From Salinisphaera sp. G21_0 (lineage in GTDB: Bacteria; Pseudomonadota; Gammaproteobacteria; Pseudomonadales; Endozoicomonadaceae): a stretch of 64,000 bases of DNA. The first letter of the stretch is position 1. The number at the start of each line of letters is the position of its first letter. The stretch is taken from the NCBI RefSeq assembly GCF_017744115.1, contig NZ_JAGHQW010000027.1:22612-86611 (forward strand). Reading direction: 5' to 3'. Positions 1 to 9,323 of the stretch are shown here, piece by piece. A program made the position numbers and the translations under genes. Under the pieces are notes generated by a model. The model saw nothing but the letters and a program-made list of their open reading frames with translations. It was not told where the DNA came from and ran no database searches.

Positions 1-702
1 GAAGCGGACCGCATGCTGGACATGGGCTTTATCCCGCAGGTACGGCGTATTATCCGCATGACGCCAAGGCCGGGAGACCGTCAGACGCTGCTATTCTCGG
101 CGACATTCACAGATGATGTATTAAGACTTGGAGAGCAGTGGACCTGGAACCCGGTAAAGGTTGAGATTGAGCCTGACAGTGTTGCCACCGACACGGTGGA
201 GCAAAAGGTTTACATTCTCTCATCGGAACAGAAGTTTCCCCTGCTGGTAAACCTGATTAACCATCACCAGCTGGAAAAAGTTATTGTTTTCACCAATCGC
301 AGGGACCAAACCCGCAAGCTGACCGAACAGCTGCAAAAGGCTGGGATCAGGGCAGACCAAATCTCCGGCGAAGTTCCCCAGAACAAGCGCCTCAGGACTC
401 TGGAAGATTTCCGCTCCGGGAAAATTTCAGTACTGGTGGCTACCGATGTTGCTGGCCGGGGAATTCACATTGACGGAATCAGCCATGTGATCAACTACAA
501 CCTGCCTGAAGACCCTGATGACTACGTCCACAGGATTGGCAGAACCGGAAGAGCAGGGGCAAGTGGAACCAGCATCAGCTTTGCCTGTGAAGATGATTCG
601 TTTCTGATTCCGGATCTTGAAGCACTGCTGGGGGATAAACTGAAGAAGGACTACCCACCGGAACAGCTTCTTGTTGATCCCCGAAACAGTAAGCACCGAT
701 AA
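1..702 (+). CDS. rhlB: ATP-dependent DEAD-box RNA helicase RhlB, C-terminal part (5' end outside window)
   Basis: The open frame runs in from the left edge: the first codons read [10 protein letters not shown], the tail of motif II (DEAD), so only motif II onward is present. Visible are motif III (SAT in TLLFSATF), the RecA2 domain with VIVFTNRRD, motif V ([16 protein letters not shown]) and motif VI ([12 protein letters not shown]), then a short C-terminal tail. The run [15 protein letters not shown] and the sequence after SAT resemble Pseudomonas-type RhlB more than RhlE or SrmB. RhlB-type helicases unwind structured mRNA and feed it to RNase E and PNPase. No long basic tail follows the helicase core. 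Family is certain; the RhlB assignment is by recollected similarity. Confidence 0.85.
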   Translation, partial: EADRMLDMGFIPQVRRIIRMTPRPGDRQTLLFSATFTDDVLRLGEQWTWNPVKVEIEPDSVATDTVEQKVYILSSEQKFPLLVNLINHHQLEKVIVFTNRRDQTRKLTEQLQKAGIRADQISGEVPQNKRLRTLEDFRSGKISVLVATDVAGRGIHIDGISHVINYNLPEDPDDYVHRIGRTGRAGASGTSISFACEDDSFLIPDLEALLGDKLKKDYPPEQLLVDPRNSKHR

Positions 703-704
703 GC

Positions 705-920
705 TAACCCGGATATTTCATAAACTGCCCCGAATCTCGCGCACGACCACATGGATGTGGGAGGTAGGGCGACGCAGGATGCCAAAGCCGAGGACTTTGT
801 CGCTCTAAGGGATTTTGTGAGGGAGCGCCGTACCGGGGAGTACGGTCGACTGAACAAAACTCCCTTAGAGCGGCAAAGGACAAGCGAGAACGGGAGCATG
901 TTTATGAAATATCCGGGTTA
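705..920. repeat. 216-bp foldback (MITE-like) element with perfect terminal inverted repeats
   Basis: Positions 705-725 and 900-920 are exact 21-bp reverse complements (core CCCGGATATTTCATAAAC). Inside lies a second inverted pair, CGCTCTAAGGGA at 801-812 against TCCCTTAGAGCG at 861-872, and a central hairpin CCGTAC/GTACGG at 828-833 and 840-845. The nested symmetry and lack of a coding frame fit a non-autonomous miniature element or folded RNA. It begins two bases after the rhlB stop, so it may also form the 3' end of that transcript. No clear target-site duplication is seen. The following 921-1185 is AT-rich leader of the next gene. Confidence 0.8.
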
Positions 921-1185
921 ACAGTGCAGGCGAATGCTAACGATTCGTCTGCTGACATGGGAGAGAACAGTAATAATCAAAAGAAATATCAATCAAAAAA
1001 ACAGTAAAATTTTTATAAAAAAATACGATATATCCTTTCAAGCATAAGAGTAAAACACATCCACTTAAACCCTTTAGGAGGAAAAAAAATTTTTTTATTC
1101 TTCATCGAAATTTAGTCTTGCCGGATTAAAGCTTTTCGATAAGAATCAAATATGAGTAACCCAAAAACAGACAAGGGAGCTGCCT

Positions 1186-2589
1186 ATGGGACATGCCCTG
1201 GAAACCAGGCCAGAAAACTCACCCATCACAACCACCTACATACTGGACAGTAACGTCCTGATTCACGACCCTAACTCTATCCTCAACTTTGAAGAACATC
1301 AGGTAATCATTCCCATCACCGTTCTGGAAGAACTGGACAAACTCAAGAACGGCAAACAAACCATAGCCGCTGACTGTCGTCAGGCCATACGACTGATTGA
1401 TAATATTCTGGGTACAGCAACACCTGCGGAGATAGAGCAGGGAGTCCCTATCCAGAGAAGCCACAGCAAGGAAACATCCGGTACGCTCTCCATCATGATG
1501 AGTCATGCCGACGATAAAATCACCACACTCCCCAGCAGTAATAACGATAACCAGATAATTAACGACATCTGTCAGTATCAGAACGCCCATCCGGACCGGC
1601 AGTTCATACTGGTCACCAAAGACATAAATATGCGCCTCAAAGCCAGGGGCTGCGGTATTCTTACCGAAGACTATCACAGTGACCAGCTGGTCAGTGATAT
1701 TGGCTTACTGACCAAAGGTTATATCCATTATGAAGGCAACTTCTGGGACCGGGTCAATGAAGTAAAAACGGTACAGCTTGATGGCAAAACCATTCATACC
1801 CTGAATAAAAGTGAGTTTGCCGAAGAGTTGTATCTCAACAAGTTCCTTTTAGACGACCAAGGGTTTGTAGCAAAAGTCATCGACCTATCGGACGACCAGG
1901 TAAGTCTTCAACACTACAGCAGAGAAAGCCTGATGCATCAGGAAGCCTGGGGGTTGAGACCATTGAACATCAACCAGGCCATGGCCCTGAATCTGCTGCT
2001 CGACCCGGATGTTCACCTGGTGAACCTCAATGGTGCCGCCGGTTCTGGCAAGACCATTCTGGCCCTGGCAGCCGCCATTGAAATGACCATTGCCACGAAA
2101 CAATACCGGAGGATTATTGCCACCCGTTCCACCCGGGGATTGGATGAAGACATTGGCTTCCTGCCAGGTACCGAGGCTGAAAAAATGGAACCCTGGCTGG
2201 GCGCTATTACCGACAACCTGGAAGCGCTGCACAATGATGACGAATCCACCAACAGCAGTGTGGAGTACATTCTCGACCGGGTACCGCTCCATTTCAAATC
2301 CCTGAACTACATCCGTGGCAGGAGTTTCCAGCAGAGTCTGATCATCATCGATGAATGTCAGAATCTGACTCCTCACCAGATCAAAACCATCATCACCCGC
2401 GCCGGTGTCGGCAGTAAAGTGATCTGCCTTGGCAACCTGGCCCAGATCGACACCCCTTATCTGGCCGCCACCAGCTCCGGCTTAACCTATATGACTGAGC
2501 GCCTGAAGCATTTCCCCCATGGAGGTTCAATGCAGCTTCAGGGTGTACCAAGGTCACCACTGGCAGCGTATGCTGAAACCCATCTGTAA
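1186..2589 (+). CDS. PIN domain-PhoH family ATPase (PhoH2/YlaK-like)
   Basis: Two domains are visible in 467 residues. Residues 17-150 form a PIN-like nuclease domain with acidic residues in YILDSNVLIHDP (D21) and VTKDINMRLKA. Residues 250-460 form a PhoH P-loop ATPase with Walker A GAAGSGKT (283-290) and Walker B LIIIDECQN (D389). Known PIN-PhoH proteins couple RNA cleavage to ATP-driven unwinding, and some are paired with an antitoxin; no antitoxin-like partner is seen here. ATG 1186 is preceded by AAGGGA at 1173. The gene stands alone and ends in a strong terminator. Leader DNA upstream is very AT-rich. Family is sure, cellular role is not. Confidence 0.88.
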   Translation: MGHALETRPENSPITTTYILDSNVLIHDPNSILNFEEHQVIIPITVLEELDKLKNGKQTIAADCRQAIRLIDNILGTATPAEIEQGVPIQRSHSKETSGTLSIMMSHADDKITTLPSSNNDNQIINDICQYQNAHPDRQFILVTKDINMRLKARGCGILTEDYHSDQLVSDIGLLTKGYIHYEGNFWDRVNEVKTVQLDGKTIHTLNKSEFAEELYLNKFLLDDQGFVAKVIDLSDDQVSLQHYSRESLMHQEAWGLRPLNINQAMALNLLLDPDVHLVNLNGAAGSGKTILALAAAIEMTIATKQYRRIIATRSTRGLDEDIGFLPGTEAEKMEPWLGAITDNLEALHNDDESTNSSVEYILDRVPLHFKSLNYIRGRSFQQSLIIIDECQNLTPHQIKTIITRAGVGSKVICLGNLAQIDTPYLAATSSGLTYMTERLKHFPHGGSMQLQGVPRSPLAAYAETHL

Positions 2590-2610
2590 TTCATTCCTCT
2601 TCATCACGAC

Positions 2611-2644
2611 AAAGCCCCGGGTCGCCGGGGCTTTCTATTTTTCC
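2611..2644 (+). terminator. Rho-independent terminator after the PIN-PhoH gene
   Basis: A perfect 10-bp stem AAAGCCCCGG/CCGGGGCTTT (2611-2620, 2625-2634) with a four-base loop is followed by CTATTTTT. It lies 21 bases past the stop codon. Confidence 0.92.
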
Positions 2645-2867
2645 GACCGTGTGACAGGCTCACTGATATCATCCGGGACGCTGCACGAGAATAGACTGAA
2701 CTGCTGCGGTGGCAACAAATTGCTCTGAACATTCCAGCTTCTTAAAGTGATAGCCATTATCAATGGTCATGATAGGTCTTATTAACCCTTTCAACCCTAT
2801 TAAAGGAACGCTCCCTGCTCTACTATTGTCATCATTATCTCAAGCTTGAAAAATCAGGGAGAGTTGA

Positions 2868-3647
2868 ATGCTGCTCGTTATTTCTCCAGCGAAAACCCTG
2901 GACTATGACACACCACCCACAACAAAAAAATTCACCCAGCCAGACTTTCTTGACCAGTCCGCCCTGCTGATTGAAGAGCTCCGTGAATTAAGCCCGGCAG
3001 CGATTGGCAGCCTGATGAGCATCAGTGATAAGCTGTCCCAGCTCAATGCAGCCCGTTTCCAGGCATGGTCGGCACCGTTCAGTCCGGACAATGCCAAGCA
3101 GGCGGTACTGGCCTTCAAGGGTGATGTATACACCGGTCTCGACGCAGAAACACTCAGTGAACAGCAGCTGTCATTTGCCCAGCAACACCTGAGAATTCTC
3201 TCTGGCCTTTATGGCCTGTTACGCCCGCTGGACTTAATGCAGGCTTACCGGCTGGAAATGGGCACGCGATTTTCCAATCAGCGGGGGAAAGACCTTTACC
3301 AGTTCTGGGGAAGCAGGATTACAGAGCAGCTGAACAACGAGCTGGCCAGTCAGAAGAGCCAGGTACTGGTCAACCTCGCGTCCAATGAATACTACAAGTC
3401 TGTGCAGCCAAAGCAGATTAATGGCCAGATTATTACGCCGGTATTTAAAGACTGGAAGAACGGTCAATACAAAATCATCAGTTTCTACGCCAAAAAAGCC
3501 AGGGGCCTGATGTGCCGCTACATTATCGACCATAATATTGACCAGCCAGAGAAAATGAAAAGTTTTGACTACGAAGGTTATGCCTTCAATGAGGCCATGT
3601 CCTCCGATAAGGAGTGGGTTTTTACCCGGGAAGAAGCGCAAGATTAA
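2868..3647 (+). CDS. yaaA: Peroxide stress protein YaaA (DUF328/UPF0246)
   Basis: The 259-residue product has the family's usual length and its hallmark start [13 protein letters not shown], with later conserved runs [19 protein letters not shown] and [11 protein letters not shown]. In E. coli YaaA is induced by OxyR and lowers free intracellular iron during hydrogen peroxide stress, limiting Fenton damage; it is cytoplasmic and binds DNA. The start ATG follows CAGGGAGAG at a normal distance. The gene is single, between the PhoH terminator and a palindrome at 3667. Identification is by strong resemblance to the E. coli protein. Confidence 0.93.
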   Translation: MLLVISPAKTLDYDTPPTTKKFTQPDFLDQSALLIEELRELSPAAIGSLMSISDKLSQLNAARFQAWSAPFSPDNAKQAVLAFKGDVYTGLDAETLSEQQLSFAQQHLRILSGLYGLLRPLDLMQAYRLEMGTRFSNQRGKDLYQFWGSRITEQLNNELASQKSQVLVNLASNEYYKSVQPKQINGQIITPVFKDWKNGQYKIISFYAKKARGLMCRYIIDHNIDQPEKMKSFDYEGYAFNEAMSSDKEWVFTREEAQD

Positions 3648-3666
3648 AATCTACCATTGGGTTTCG

Positions 3667-3700
3667 CTCTATGCTTGCCTTGTAAAATTCAAGCATAGAG
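3667..3700. repeat. 11-bp inverted repeat downstream of yaaA
   Basis: CTCTATGCTTG (3667-3677) is matched by CAAGCATAGAG (3690-3700) with a 12-base loop. It sits between the convergent yaaA and lipoprotein genes and could end both transcripts as an RNA stem-loop, although no clear U tract follows on either strand. Confidence 0.55.
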
Positions 3701-3742
3701 TAGAAATCGCCTTTTCCCGGAACAGAAAAAGGCGAAAGCGGT

Positions 3743-4297
3743 TCAGCGCAGCAGCGAAGTGGAGTCAATCCAGAAGTAAACAGACCAGCTGTCTTTAAAG
3801 AAACCGGGAGTACTCTGCTTTCTTAACGTTCCCCGAACCTGGTCTTCAAGCAGGTACTGAGTCTCCTCCCCCCGTTCTTCAAGCAAGCCCTGCTTTTCAT
3901 ACCAGCCATGGGGATTTTCACCCAGACATTGATTGATAAAGGTCTGGGCCTGTTCATACACCTGATGAGCCGTTTCCTGGTCAGGATAAGCCTTATTGCA
4001 GACATAACTGTATTTATCACCCCATTGCCATATCTGACAGCTGTTTTCTATCAGCTGATAACGACTCTCCCAGAGCGTAATTTTGTATTTATAGGACGGG
4101 CGGAAACGGATGCTCTCAAAGTTATTATTGCTTTTACTGAACAGGTTAGAAAGTGACTGACAGTCTGCCTGACCTTGGTTGGAGGAGGTGCCTGTTGTCG
4201 ATGAATCTTTTGAAGCCAGTGAACTACAGCCAGAAATCATAGCCACCAAAAAGGTCATGAAAATAAATTTCTTTCCTGAAACGATCTTCCTGAACAT
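3743..4297 (-). CDS. Putative small lipoprotein, function unknown
   Basis: From ATG 4297 the product is 184 residues. It opens with MFRKIVSGKK, a hydrophobic stretch and a lipobox-like AMISGC, so the mature protein should start at Cys and be lipidated. The mature part has several cysteines and aromatic residues (KITLWESRYQLIENSCQIW) and matches no family I recognise. An upstream TTG-initiated reading exists, but GGAGGAGAAAGG directly precedes ATG 4297, which decides the start. The small gene 4315-4533 lies 17 bases upstream on the same strand and is probably co-transcribed. Confidence 0.72.
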   Translation of the reverse strand: MFRKIVSGKKFIFMTFLVAMISGCSSLASKDSSTTGTSSNQGQADCQSLSNLFSKSNNNFESIRFRPSYKYKITLWESRYQLIENSCQIWQWGDKYSYVCNKAYPDQETAHQVYEQAQTFINQCLGENPHGWYEKQGLLEERGEETQYLLEDQVRGTLRKQSTPGFFKDSWSVYFWIDSTSLLR

Positions 4298-4314
4298 CCT
4301 TTCTCCTCCCCGGG

Positions 4315-4533
4315 TCAAGCCAGAACAGTGCTGACGATGGTTAGAAGGGTATAGGGACGGAAAGAGAAAATAAATAAAAAAAACCGGTTGGCTGGCAACA
4401 AACCGTCATCATGGATTTTATAGGACACCGTGCCCTGCAAAGCCATAACCTGAACACTGGTCTGATCACCAAACCAGACACCGGCCCAATCATCCTCATA
4501 ATCCAGTTCAATGCCAAGAGATAGACGCATCAT
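4315..4533 (-). CDS. Small hypothetical protein, 72 aa
   Basis: Reads MMRLSLGIELDYEDDWAG at the start and ends with a hydrophobic run (RFFLFIFSFRPYTLLTIV). A ribosome site TTGGAG lies seven bases before the ATG pair, and the gene abuts the lipoprotein gene, which supports translation. The acidic, aromatic first half followed by a hydrophobic tail could be a small membrane-associated protein. No family is recognised. It could be a non-coding frame; coding support rests on the ribosome site and spacing only. Confidence 0.45.
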   Translation of the reverse strand: MMRLSLGIELDYEDDWAGVWFGDQTSVQVMALQGTVSYKIHDDGLLPANRFFLFIFSFRPYTLLTIVSTVLA

Positions 4534-4778
4534 AGCAACTCCAAATCCTTAGGGCATATAAAAATTGCTGGCGATCATACAAAGGCTTTATGGATAACCC
4601 TGTTAGTTTTTGTTTCAGAATGAAAAACATGAGTAACTACGCACATGACGCAAATCTTTCCACGTACCGCCCTCTATCACCTTAATCGCAACCTGACCTC
4701 ATCGGGCCATAATGACCGGTAACAATTTCCTCCTGCTGCCGATATCACTAACAATATAACCGGCCAGCCTACTTAATT

Positions 4779-7445
4779 ATGTTCAAACTACCCAGAAATC
4801 CACTTTGTCACAGAACACCAGGAGTCGAGGGTTCAGGCCCCGTCCACACCAATTATGAGCCAACGCCAAAAGAGGCGGAGGCACCGGTTGGTCACCATAG
4901 AGGCAGGAAAATTGAAAGTGCCGATACCACGAGCTATTTAGCGAAACAGGAAAGCGTGGTCACAGGTGCAGACAGTCCATCGCCGCTAAAAACAGAAGCT
5001 ACCCAGGTACCCGCTCATCACACGACGGGTTTAAAAGAGAATAAACTGGATAGCCAGAATACAGAACTTTTGCAGAAACGGGCTGATTTGCTGAAAGAGG
5101 CAGACAGTCTTCTTGGTGCCATTAACGCAAAGAAAGTAGTCGGTATTTCGCTGGAAGCGCTGGATAAAGCTCGAGCTAATAGCCCTGAACAGGTGCTGGC
5201 AATGCTTAAGAGTATGGAGTTCCCGGCTGGCCTTAGCGTTAAAATCACCCTTAAGTCTCAGTCCGACAAACCACTGAGCCTGATACCCCCGGGTGATGAA
5301 TTGGAGAACCATAAGAATCTTGACAAGTTAATGGAAAAAACCATAGAAGCCCTTAAGCGTCACGATAAGCAGTATGCCAATACAGAAGCAAGTGCCAGTA
5401 GAGCCGAAGAAATAAGACAGTCCCTCGTTCTCAACGACAACGAGGTTGCGGGCAGAGAAACCCTGGGCCAGGGGGAAGGCGCACAGGCGTTTGACAAGCT
5501 AATAAACAGAAAGTGTGCAATCACCGTTCATCATCGAACCCCCGTTGAGAAAAGCTTTGTCGAGACCAGACACCATGATACAAGCGCCCGGCCAGCAGCA
5601 GAGGAAAGCTCTGCTATCACTGCCAGAGAAGATTCTCCGGGTATTGAGAAAGGAAATGGTTACCCTGAAGAGCAAGACTTAACCACAACAACCTCTTCCG
5701 GTGCGCAGAAACAAGCTGCCCCCATAGTTACCGATCCACCCATGGACAGACCGACTCAGCGAGCAACTCCGGCTTATCCGGTACCACTGCCTTTAGTGAA
5801 TAGTTCGCAAACCACCGCTCCGCCTGAAGAGGCCGAACCGGCTTTACTACAGAGTGAACAGCAGGCTACTGACTCAGTCGCACAAAGCTCTCCACCTATT
5901 GAGACAGAACAAGAAAGCACTCCAGCAGCTGAATATACAGAGAGTGTTCCAACAGAAGAAGACCTCACTGTCACCGAGCCCGTTTCAGCTCTGAAGGAGC
6001 AAACTGGTACCGTACCGGACAGCGAAGAGAGTCCGCAGGAAACAGTGCCCGTCGATAGTCAATCCCCCTTGCCGGAAACGGTACCAGCACCCCCCCTCTC
6101 CCGGGAAGAAATCCGGGAAACAGCCTCTGTCCCGGCAGAGCAATCCGAAGTTCATTCGGCAATGACGCTGCAACAGGCAGAACCGTCAACGGACCCGATA
6201 ACAGAACAGACGGCCAAAGCGCAAGTCCAACAGCCAGAAAAACAAGAGAACTTGCATGCAGCACTGCTCAGAGAGCTAAAAAATAGACAAAGGGAACTAA
6301 AATCAACAAAGCCAAACCAGCCAATTGAAGGCAACAGCACACAAACCAGTGACAGACTTTCACCCAATGACGATACGGCAAACACAGCAAAAGCCTCTCG
6401 GTCCGGGAGTCACCCCGAACTTATGGCGGAATTGACAAAAAAACTGGCCGACAGAAGACCCAAAACACCGGAAGAAGTTGACACTCTGGATAGCAATGTT
6501 GCCAGGAAATGGGCTCAGACGGCGGAGAGATTGGAAAATAGCCACCTTCCGTTTATCGATGAACTGATGGAAAAAGTAGCGGCAAGAAACAGAGCAATGG
6601 AAGACACGGCTCAGCCCTCCCAGTCGGCACTATCACCCGCCGGTTACAAGCCTGCTGAAACAACGGTTTCCTTTCCACCGTTCCCTGCGGCGGAGGAGTT
6701 ACCGGCCGGGCAGAGAAGCTCTTCTCAGGCGAATAGCAAGGCAACCAATAACATTGCCGTACCAAAGAGCGAAACGAAAAACACATCATCCGGTAACAAG
6801 ACGTTTAACGATGCCCAGTTTAAAGCAGAGTTGGAAGCCGCCGTGGCAAAGATGCTGAGAAGAAGTTCAGATACCATGGATGCTGACGACATCACAGACT
6901 CGTCCGTATCTGATGACCAGCTCCCGGAGGATGTAACCGCTGACCTGAACAACATAAATGCCGCCCTCTCTCCAGAAGAACCGGGAGAAACCGCTCAGCC
7001 AATTTTGAACAATGATGCCACAACGCCATTGCCTCCCGCTGCACCACCAGTACCTCCACCAATATCCCAGGAAATATTGTCCGCCAGGACCAGGAAGGCT
7101 CCGGCATCAACCAGCACTGCTCAGGCCAATAGCCCGGATAACGCAAACAAAACGGAATCAGGTAACGGAGCTAAAAGCAAGCCATCAAACCAGGGCTTCT
7201 TTGGCAGTGAGACATTCAAAAAAGCTCTGGAAAACGCTGCTACCGCCATGGATAACAAGCGTCAGAGCAGCGACAAGGATATTGAGCAACAAATCCAAGA
7301 AGCAAAAGAAGAGGCAAAGAAAATAAAAGAGAAGGCACCCAAACCCAATGATCTGCTTGGTTCTCTGAAAAGGAGATTGCTTCCAATCAGGGAAGCCAAT
7401 AAAGATGCTGATAATGATAAAGACGAAGAAGACAAGTTGGAGTAA
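4779..7445 (+). CDS. 888-aa Pro/Ser/Glu-rich protein with repeated WH2/FAB-like helices; candidate actin-binding effector
   Basis: No signal peptide or membrane span is visible. Residues about 88-205 could be a small helical domain (ELLQKRADLLKEADSLLGAI). Residues about 210-490 are low-complexity, rich in Pro, Thr, Ser and Glu. From residue 493 short amphipathic helices recur between disordered stretches: ALLRELKNRQRELK (495-508), PELMAELTKKLADRR (546-560), FIDELMEKVAARNR (592-605), FKAELEAAVAKMLRR (681-695), TFKKALENAATAM (812-824) and, near the end, DLLGSLKRRLLPIRE. A proline tract PLPPAAPPVPPP lies at 750-761. The second helix resembles the F-actin-binding motif of VASP as I recall it, and helix plus polyproline spacing is typical of WH2 actin nucleators. 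Actin binding is inference. No convincing ribosome site precedes ATG 4779. Confidence 0.6.
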   Translation: MFKLPRNPLCHRTPGVEGSGPVHTNYEPTPKEAEAPVGHHRGRKIESADTTSYLAKQESVVTGADSPSPLKTEATQVPAHHTTGLKENKLDSQNTELLQKRADLLKEADSLLGAINAKKVVGISLEALDKARANSPEQVLAMLKSMEFPAGLSVKITLKSQSDKPLSLIPPGDELENHKNLDKLMEKTIEALKRHDKQYANTEASASRAEEIRQSLVLNDNEVAGRETLGQGEGAQAFDKLINRKCAITVHHRTPVEKSFVETRHHDTSARPAAEESSAITAREDSPGIEKGNGYPEEQDLTTTTSSGAQKQAAPIVTDPPMDRPTQRATPAYPVPLPLVNSSQTTAPPEEAEPALLQSEQQATDSVAQSSPPIETEQESTPAAEYTESVPTEEDLTVTEPVSALKEQTGTVPDSEESPQETVPVDSQSPLPETVPAPPLSREEIRETASVPAEQSEVHSAMTLQQAEPSTDPITEQTAKAQVQQPEKQENLHAALLRELKNRQRELKSTKPNQPIEGNSTQTSDRLSPNDDTANTAKASRSGSHPELMAELTKKLADRRPKTPEEVDTLDSNVARKWAQTAERLENSHLPFIDELMEKVAARNRAMEDTAQPSQSALSPAGYKPAETTVSFPPFPAAEELPAGQRSSSQANSKATNNIAVPKSETKNTSSGNKTFNDAQFKAELEAAVAKMLRRSSDTMDADDITDSSVSDDQLPEDVTADLNNINAALSPEEPGETAQPILNNDATTPLPPAAPPVPPPISQEILSARTRKAPASTSTAQANSPDNANKTESGNGAKSKPSNQGFFGSETFKKALENAATAMDNKRQSSDKDIEQQIQEAKEEAKKIKEKAPKPNDLLGSLKRRLLPIREANKDADNDKDEEDKLE

Positions 7446-7851
7446 GCACCACACATTCCGGTGAGTTCTATCCTGGCTGACCGGTAATGTCGCCTTTAGG
7501 CGATAACGCTCCTGTATCTGTCATGTCTCCGGGGTTCTTTGGGCTTTATGATCATGAAAATGCAATTATAACCTTCACTCAGGTTTTGTTTTGTGCCTGT
7601 TTTCTGCCTGCAAACGCGTATCCCTACCTCGGCTTCTACTTTGTTAAGATGATAAAGTACTAAAAAAGTTAAAATTTACAACACGTTAGAAACAAAACAT
7701 AACAGAAAACTTTTTCAAATCTGAATAATATTCCTGTCAGTTTTATGCGGCACATTTTCTGCGTGCTTCTTTCTTAGCGGTATCATCCACTGACAGTCAA
7801 TTTCAGGAAACGACTGGTCAGCCTACTGCTCAATAGATTTTGTGGAGTTTC
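7446..7851 (+). promoter_or_regulatory. Intergenic region upstream of the FadL-family gene
   Basis: About 400 bases without a supported gene. A short stem TCGCC/GGCGA lies at 7490-7503, perhaps a weak end to the preceding transcript. From 7560 the DNA is AT-rich and must hold the promoter of the FadL-type gene, but no clear -35/-10 pair or operator could be assigned by eye. Confidence 0.4.
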
Positions 7852-9132
7852 ATGTCTATGGTTTCGCGCCAAGGCCGTTTATTTGTACTTTCCTCTCTGG
7901 CTTTTGCCGTATTCACCGGTAATGCCGTTGCAGGTGGCTTTGAAAAAGCGACCATGTGGGACGCGAAATACGCTGCCCTTGCGGGTGCCGCTGTTTCTTC
8001 CGTTAATACATCCAGTGCCGTGTTCTACAACCCGGCTGGTCTGGCCCGTATTGAGGGCAATGAAATTGCCTTGAATGCCTCTCCTACCTTTGTTCAGACC
8101 AACGGTCCCGCTGAAGGCGATAACTCCTATGTGAAAGGAGAGAGAAACTTTGTGCCCAATGCCGGTTTGACGGGCGCTTATCGCCTGAATGACCGGTTGG
8201 TTATGGGTTATGGGTTCTATGGTGCCGGTGGTTCCAATACCAGTTATGAAGGGGTTACTGTTGGTAGTCTCACACCAATGACTGGCGACTATTCAACCGA
8301 TATCAAGATAATGGAAGCCGGTCTGGCTCTTGCCTACCAGATCAATAACAACTGGTCCATCGGTGGCACCTACCGTATTACCTATGCCCAGGCTGATATC
8401 AATCTGGCCTCTGCTGCTATTTTTGGTACTACCGGTGCGCTTGTGGGTTATAACGACCTCTCTGGCTTTAACACATTTGGTGTACGTCTCGGCGCGATGT
8501 ATCGCTCCGATGATAACCGCTGGGGCTGGGGACTGAATTATCGCTCAGATGTCAGTATAGAGGCAGATGGTGAAGCCACTACCTATGTAGCAAACACCGC
8601 TGTTCATACACCAGGCATCGCCGCTACTGCTGAAACCGCATTGCCAACCCAGATTTCCACAGGTGTAGACTACAGCCTGAATAATGACTGGAAGCTGTTC
8701 GGTGAAGCCACCTGGACGAAGTACAGCGATATAGAATCGATCAACTTTTCCAGCAATGAAGGTAATTTGCTGGTAAACAGGATTATTGCTAACTGGGATG
8801 ACCAGTGGAACTTCCGCTTTGCTACTGAGTACACCGGCATCGAAAACTGGGCATTGAGAGCGGGTTATATCTACACCACAGCCGTAACGCCAGAAGAATA
8901 CGCGGCACCCACCTTCTCCACACCGGCTGGTGCTCACTCCTTCACCCTGGGTGCGGGTACTACCTTGATGAGTGGCAAACTGGGACTTGATTTGGGTGCA
9001 GAATATAACTTTGCTGAAAACGATACGGTAAAAGGTGGCGGTGAAGTGACCAATACCGGAACCAAAGCCAGCTCCGGCAAGTACGACACCAACGCCTGGG
9101 CACTGCACGCTACCCTGCGCTACAAGTTCTAA
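7852..9132 (+). CDS. FadL/OmpP1 family outer-membrane channel for hydrophobic substrates
   Basis: From ATG 7852 the product has about 426 residues, beginning with a signal peptide (RLFVLSSLAFAVFTGNAVA then GGFEKA). The mature N-terminus carries the family feature NPAGLARI, which belongs to the hatch and NPA region of FadL. The rest alternates strands rich in Tyr, Trp and Gly and ends in LHATLRYKF, a terminal phenylalanine as in beta-barrel proteins recognised by the BAM machinery. FadL proteins pass long-chain fatty acids or aromatic hydrocarbons through the outer membrane. GTGGAG lies just before ATG 7852; an upstream TTG and the ATG at 7858 are alternatives. The exact substrate cannot be told. 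Confidence 0.86.
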   Translation: MSMVSRQGRLFVLSSLAFAVFTGNAVAGGFEKATMWDAKYAALAGAAVSSVNTSSAVFYNPAGLARIEGNEIALNASPTFVQTNGPAEGDNSYVKGERNFVPNAGLTGAYRLNDRLVMGYGFYGAGGSNTSYEGVTVGSLTPMTGDYSTDIKIMEAGLALAYQINNNWSIGGTYRITYAQADINLASAAIFGTTGALVGYNDLSGFNTFGVRLGAMYRSDDNRWGWGLNYRSDVSIEADGEATTYVANTAVHTPGIAATAETALPTQISTGVDYSLNNDWKLFGEATWTKYSDIESINFSSNEGNLLVNRIIANWDDQWNFRFATEYTGIENWALRAGYIYTTAVTPEEYAAPTFSTPAGAHSFTLGAGTTLMSGKLGLDLGAEYNFAENDTVKGGGEVTNTGTKASSGKYDTNAWALHATLRYKF

Positions 9133-9152
9133 GTTCGATTGCTAAGTGACAT

Positions 9153-9191
9153 AAAATACCGGCGTGAACCATTTATGCCGGTATTTTTTTA
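9153..9191 (+). terminator. Rho-independent terminator after the FadL-family gene
   Basis: AAAATACCGGC (9153-9163) pairs perfectly with GCCGGTATTTT (9177-9187) and is followed by further T residues. The A-rich 5' arm makes it potentially bidirectional. Confidence 0.9.
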
Positions 9192-9221
9192 TTAACCCCA
9201 AACCGGTTTGAGTTCCCTGGC

Positions 9222-9273
9222 ACATCATTTCGATGAGTTTGATGTGTACAATCTCCGCTCAGGACGAACGGAG
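9222..9273. repeat. 52-bp dispersed repeat, copy 1
   Basis: This stretch is repeated at 51955-52006 with five differences, all transitions. It contains CTCCG/CGGAG as a small hairpin around TCAGGACGAA. It lies in the gap between the FadL-family terminator and the end of the aap operon, outside any gene. Confidence 0.8.
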
Positions 9274-9323
9274 CCTGGGAGTCATTGATAGAAGGAACCC
9301 ATCAATTACATTGAAACCATGCA

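Noticed and set aside
9199..9211. Single AAACCGGTTT near the FadL terminator as an AscG-like site
   Set aside because: Only one box, not paired, and located downstream of a gene; similar single boxes occur at 4383 and 53235 without sensible promoters.
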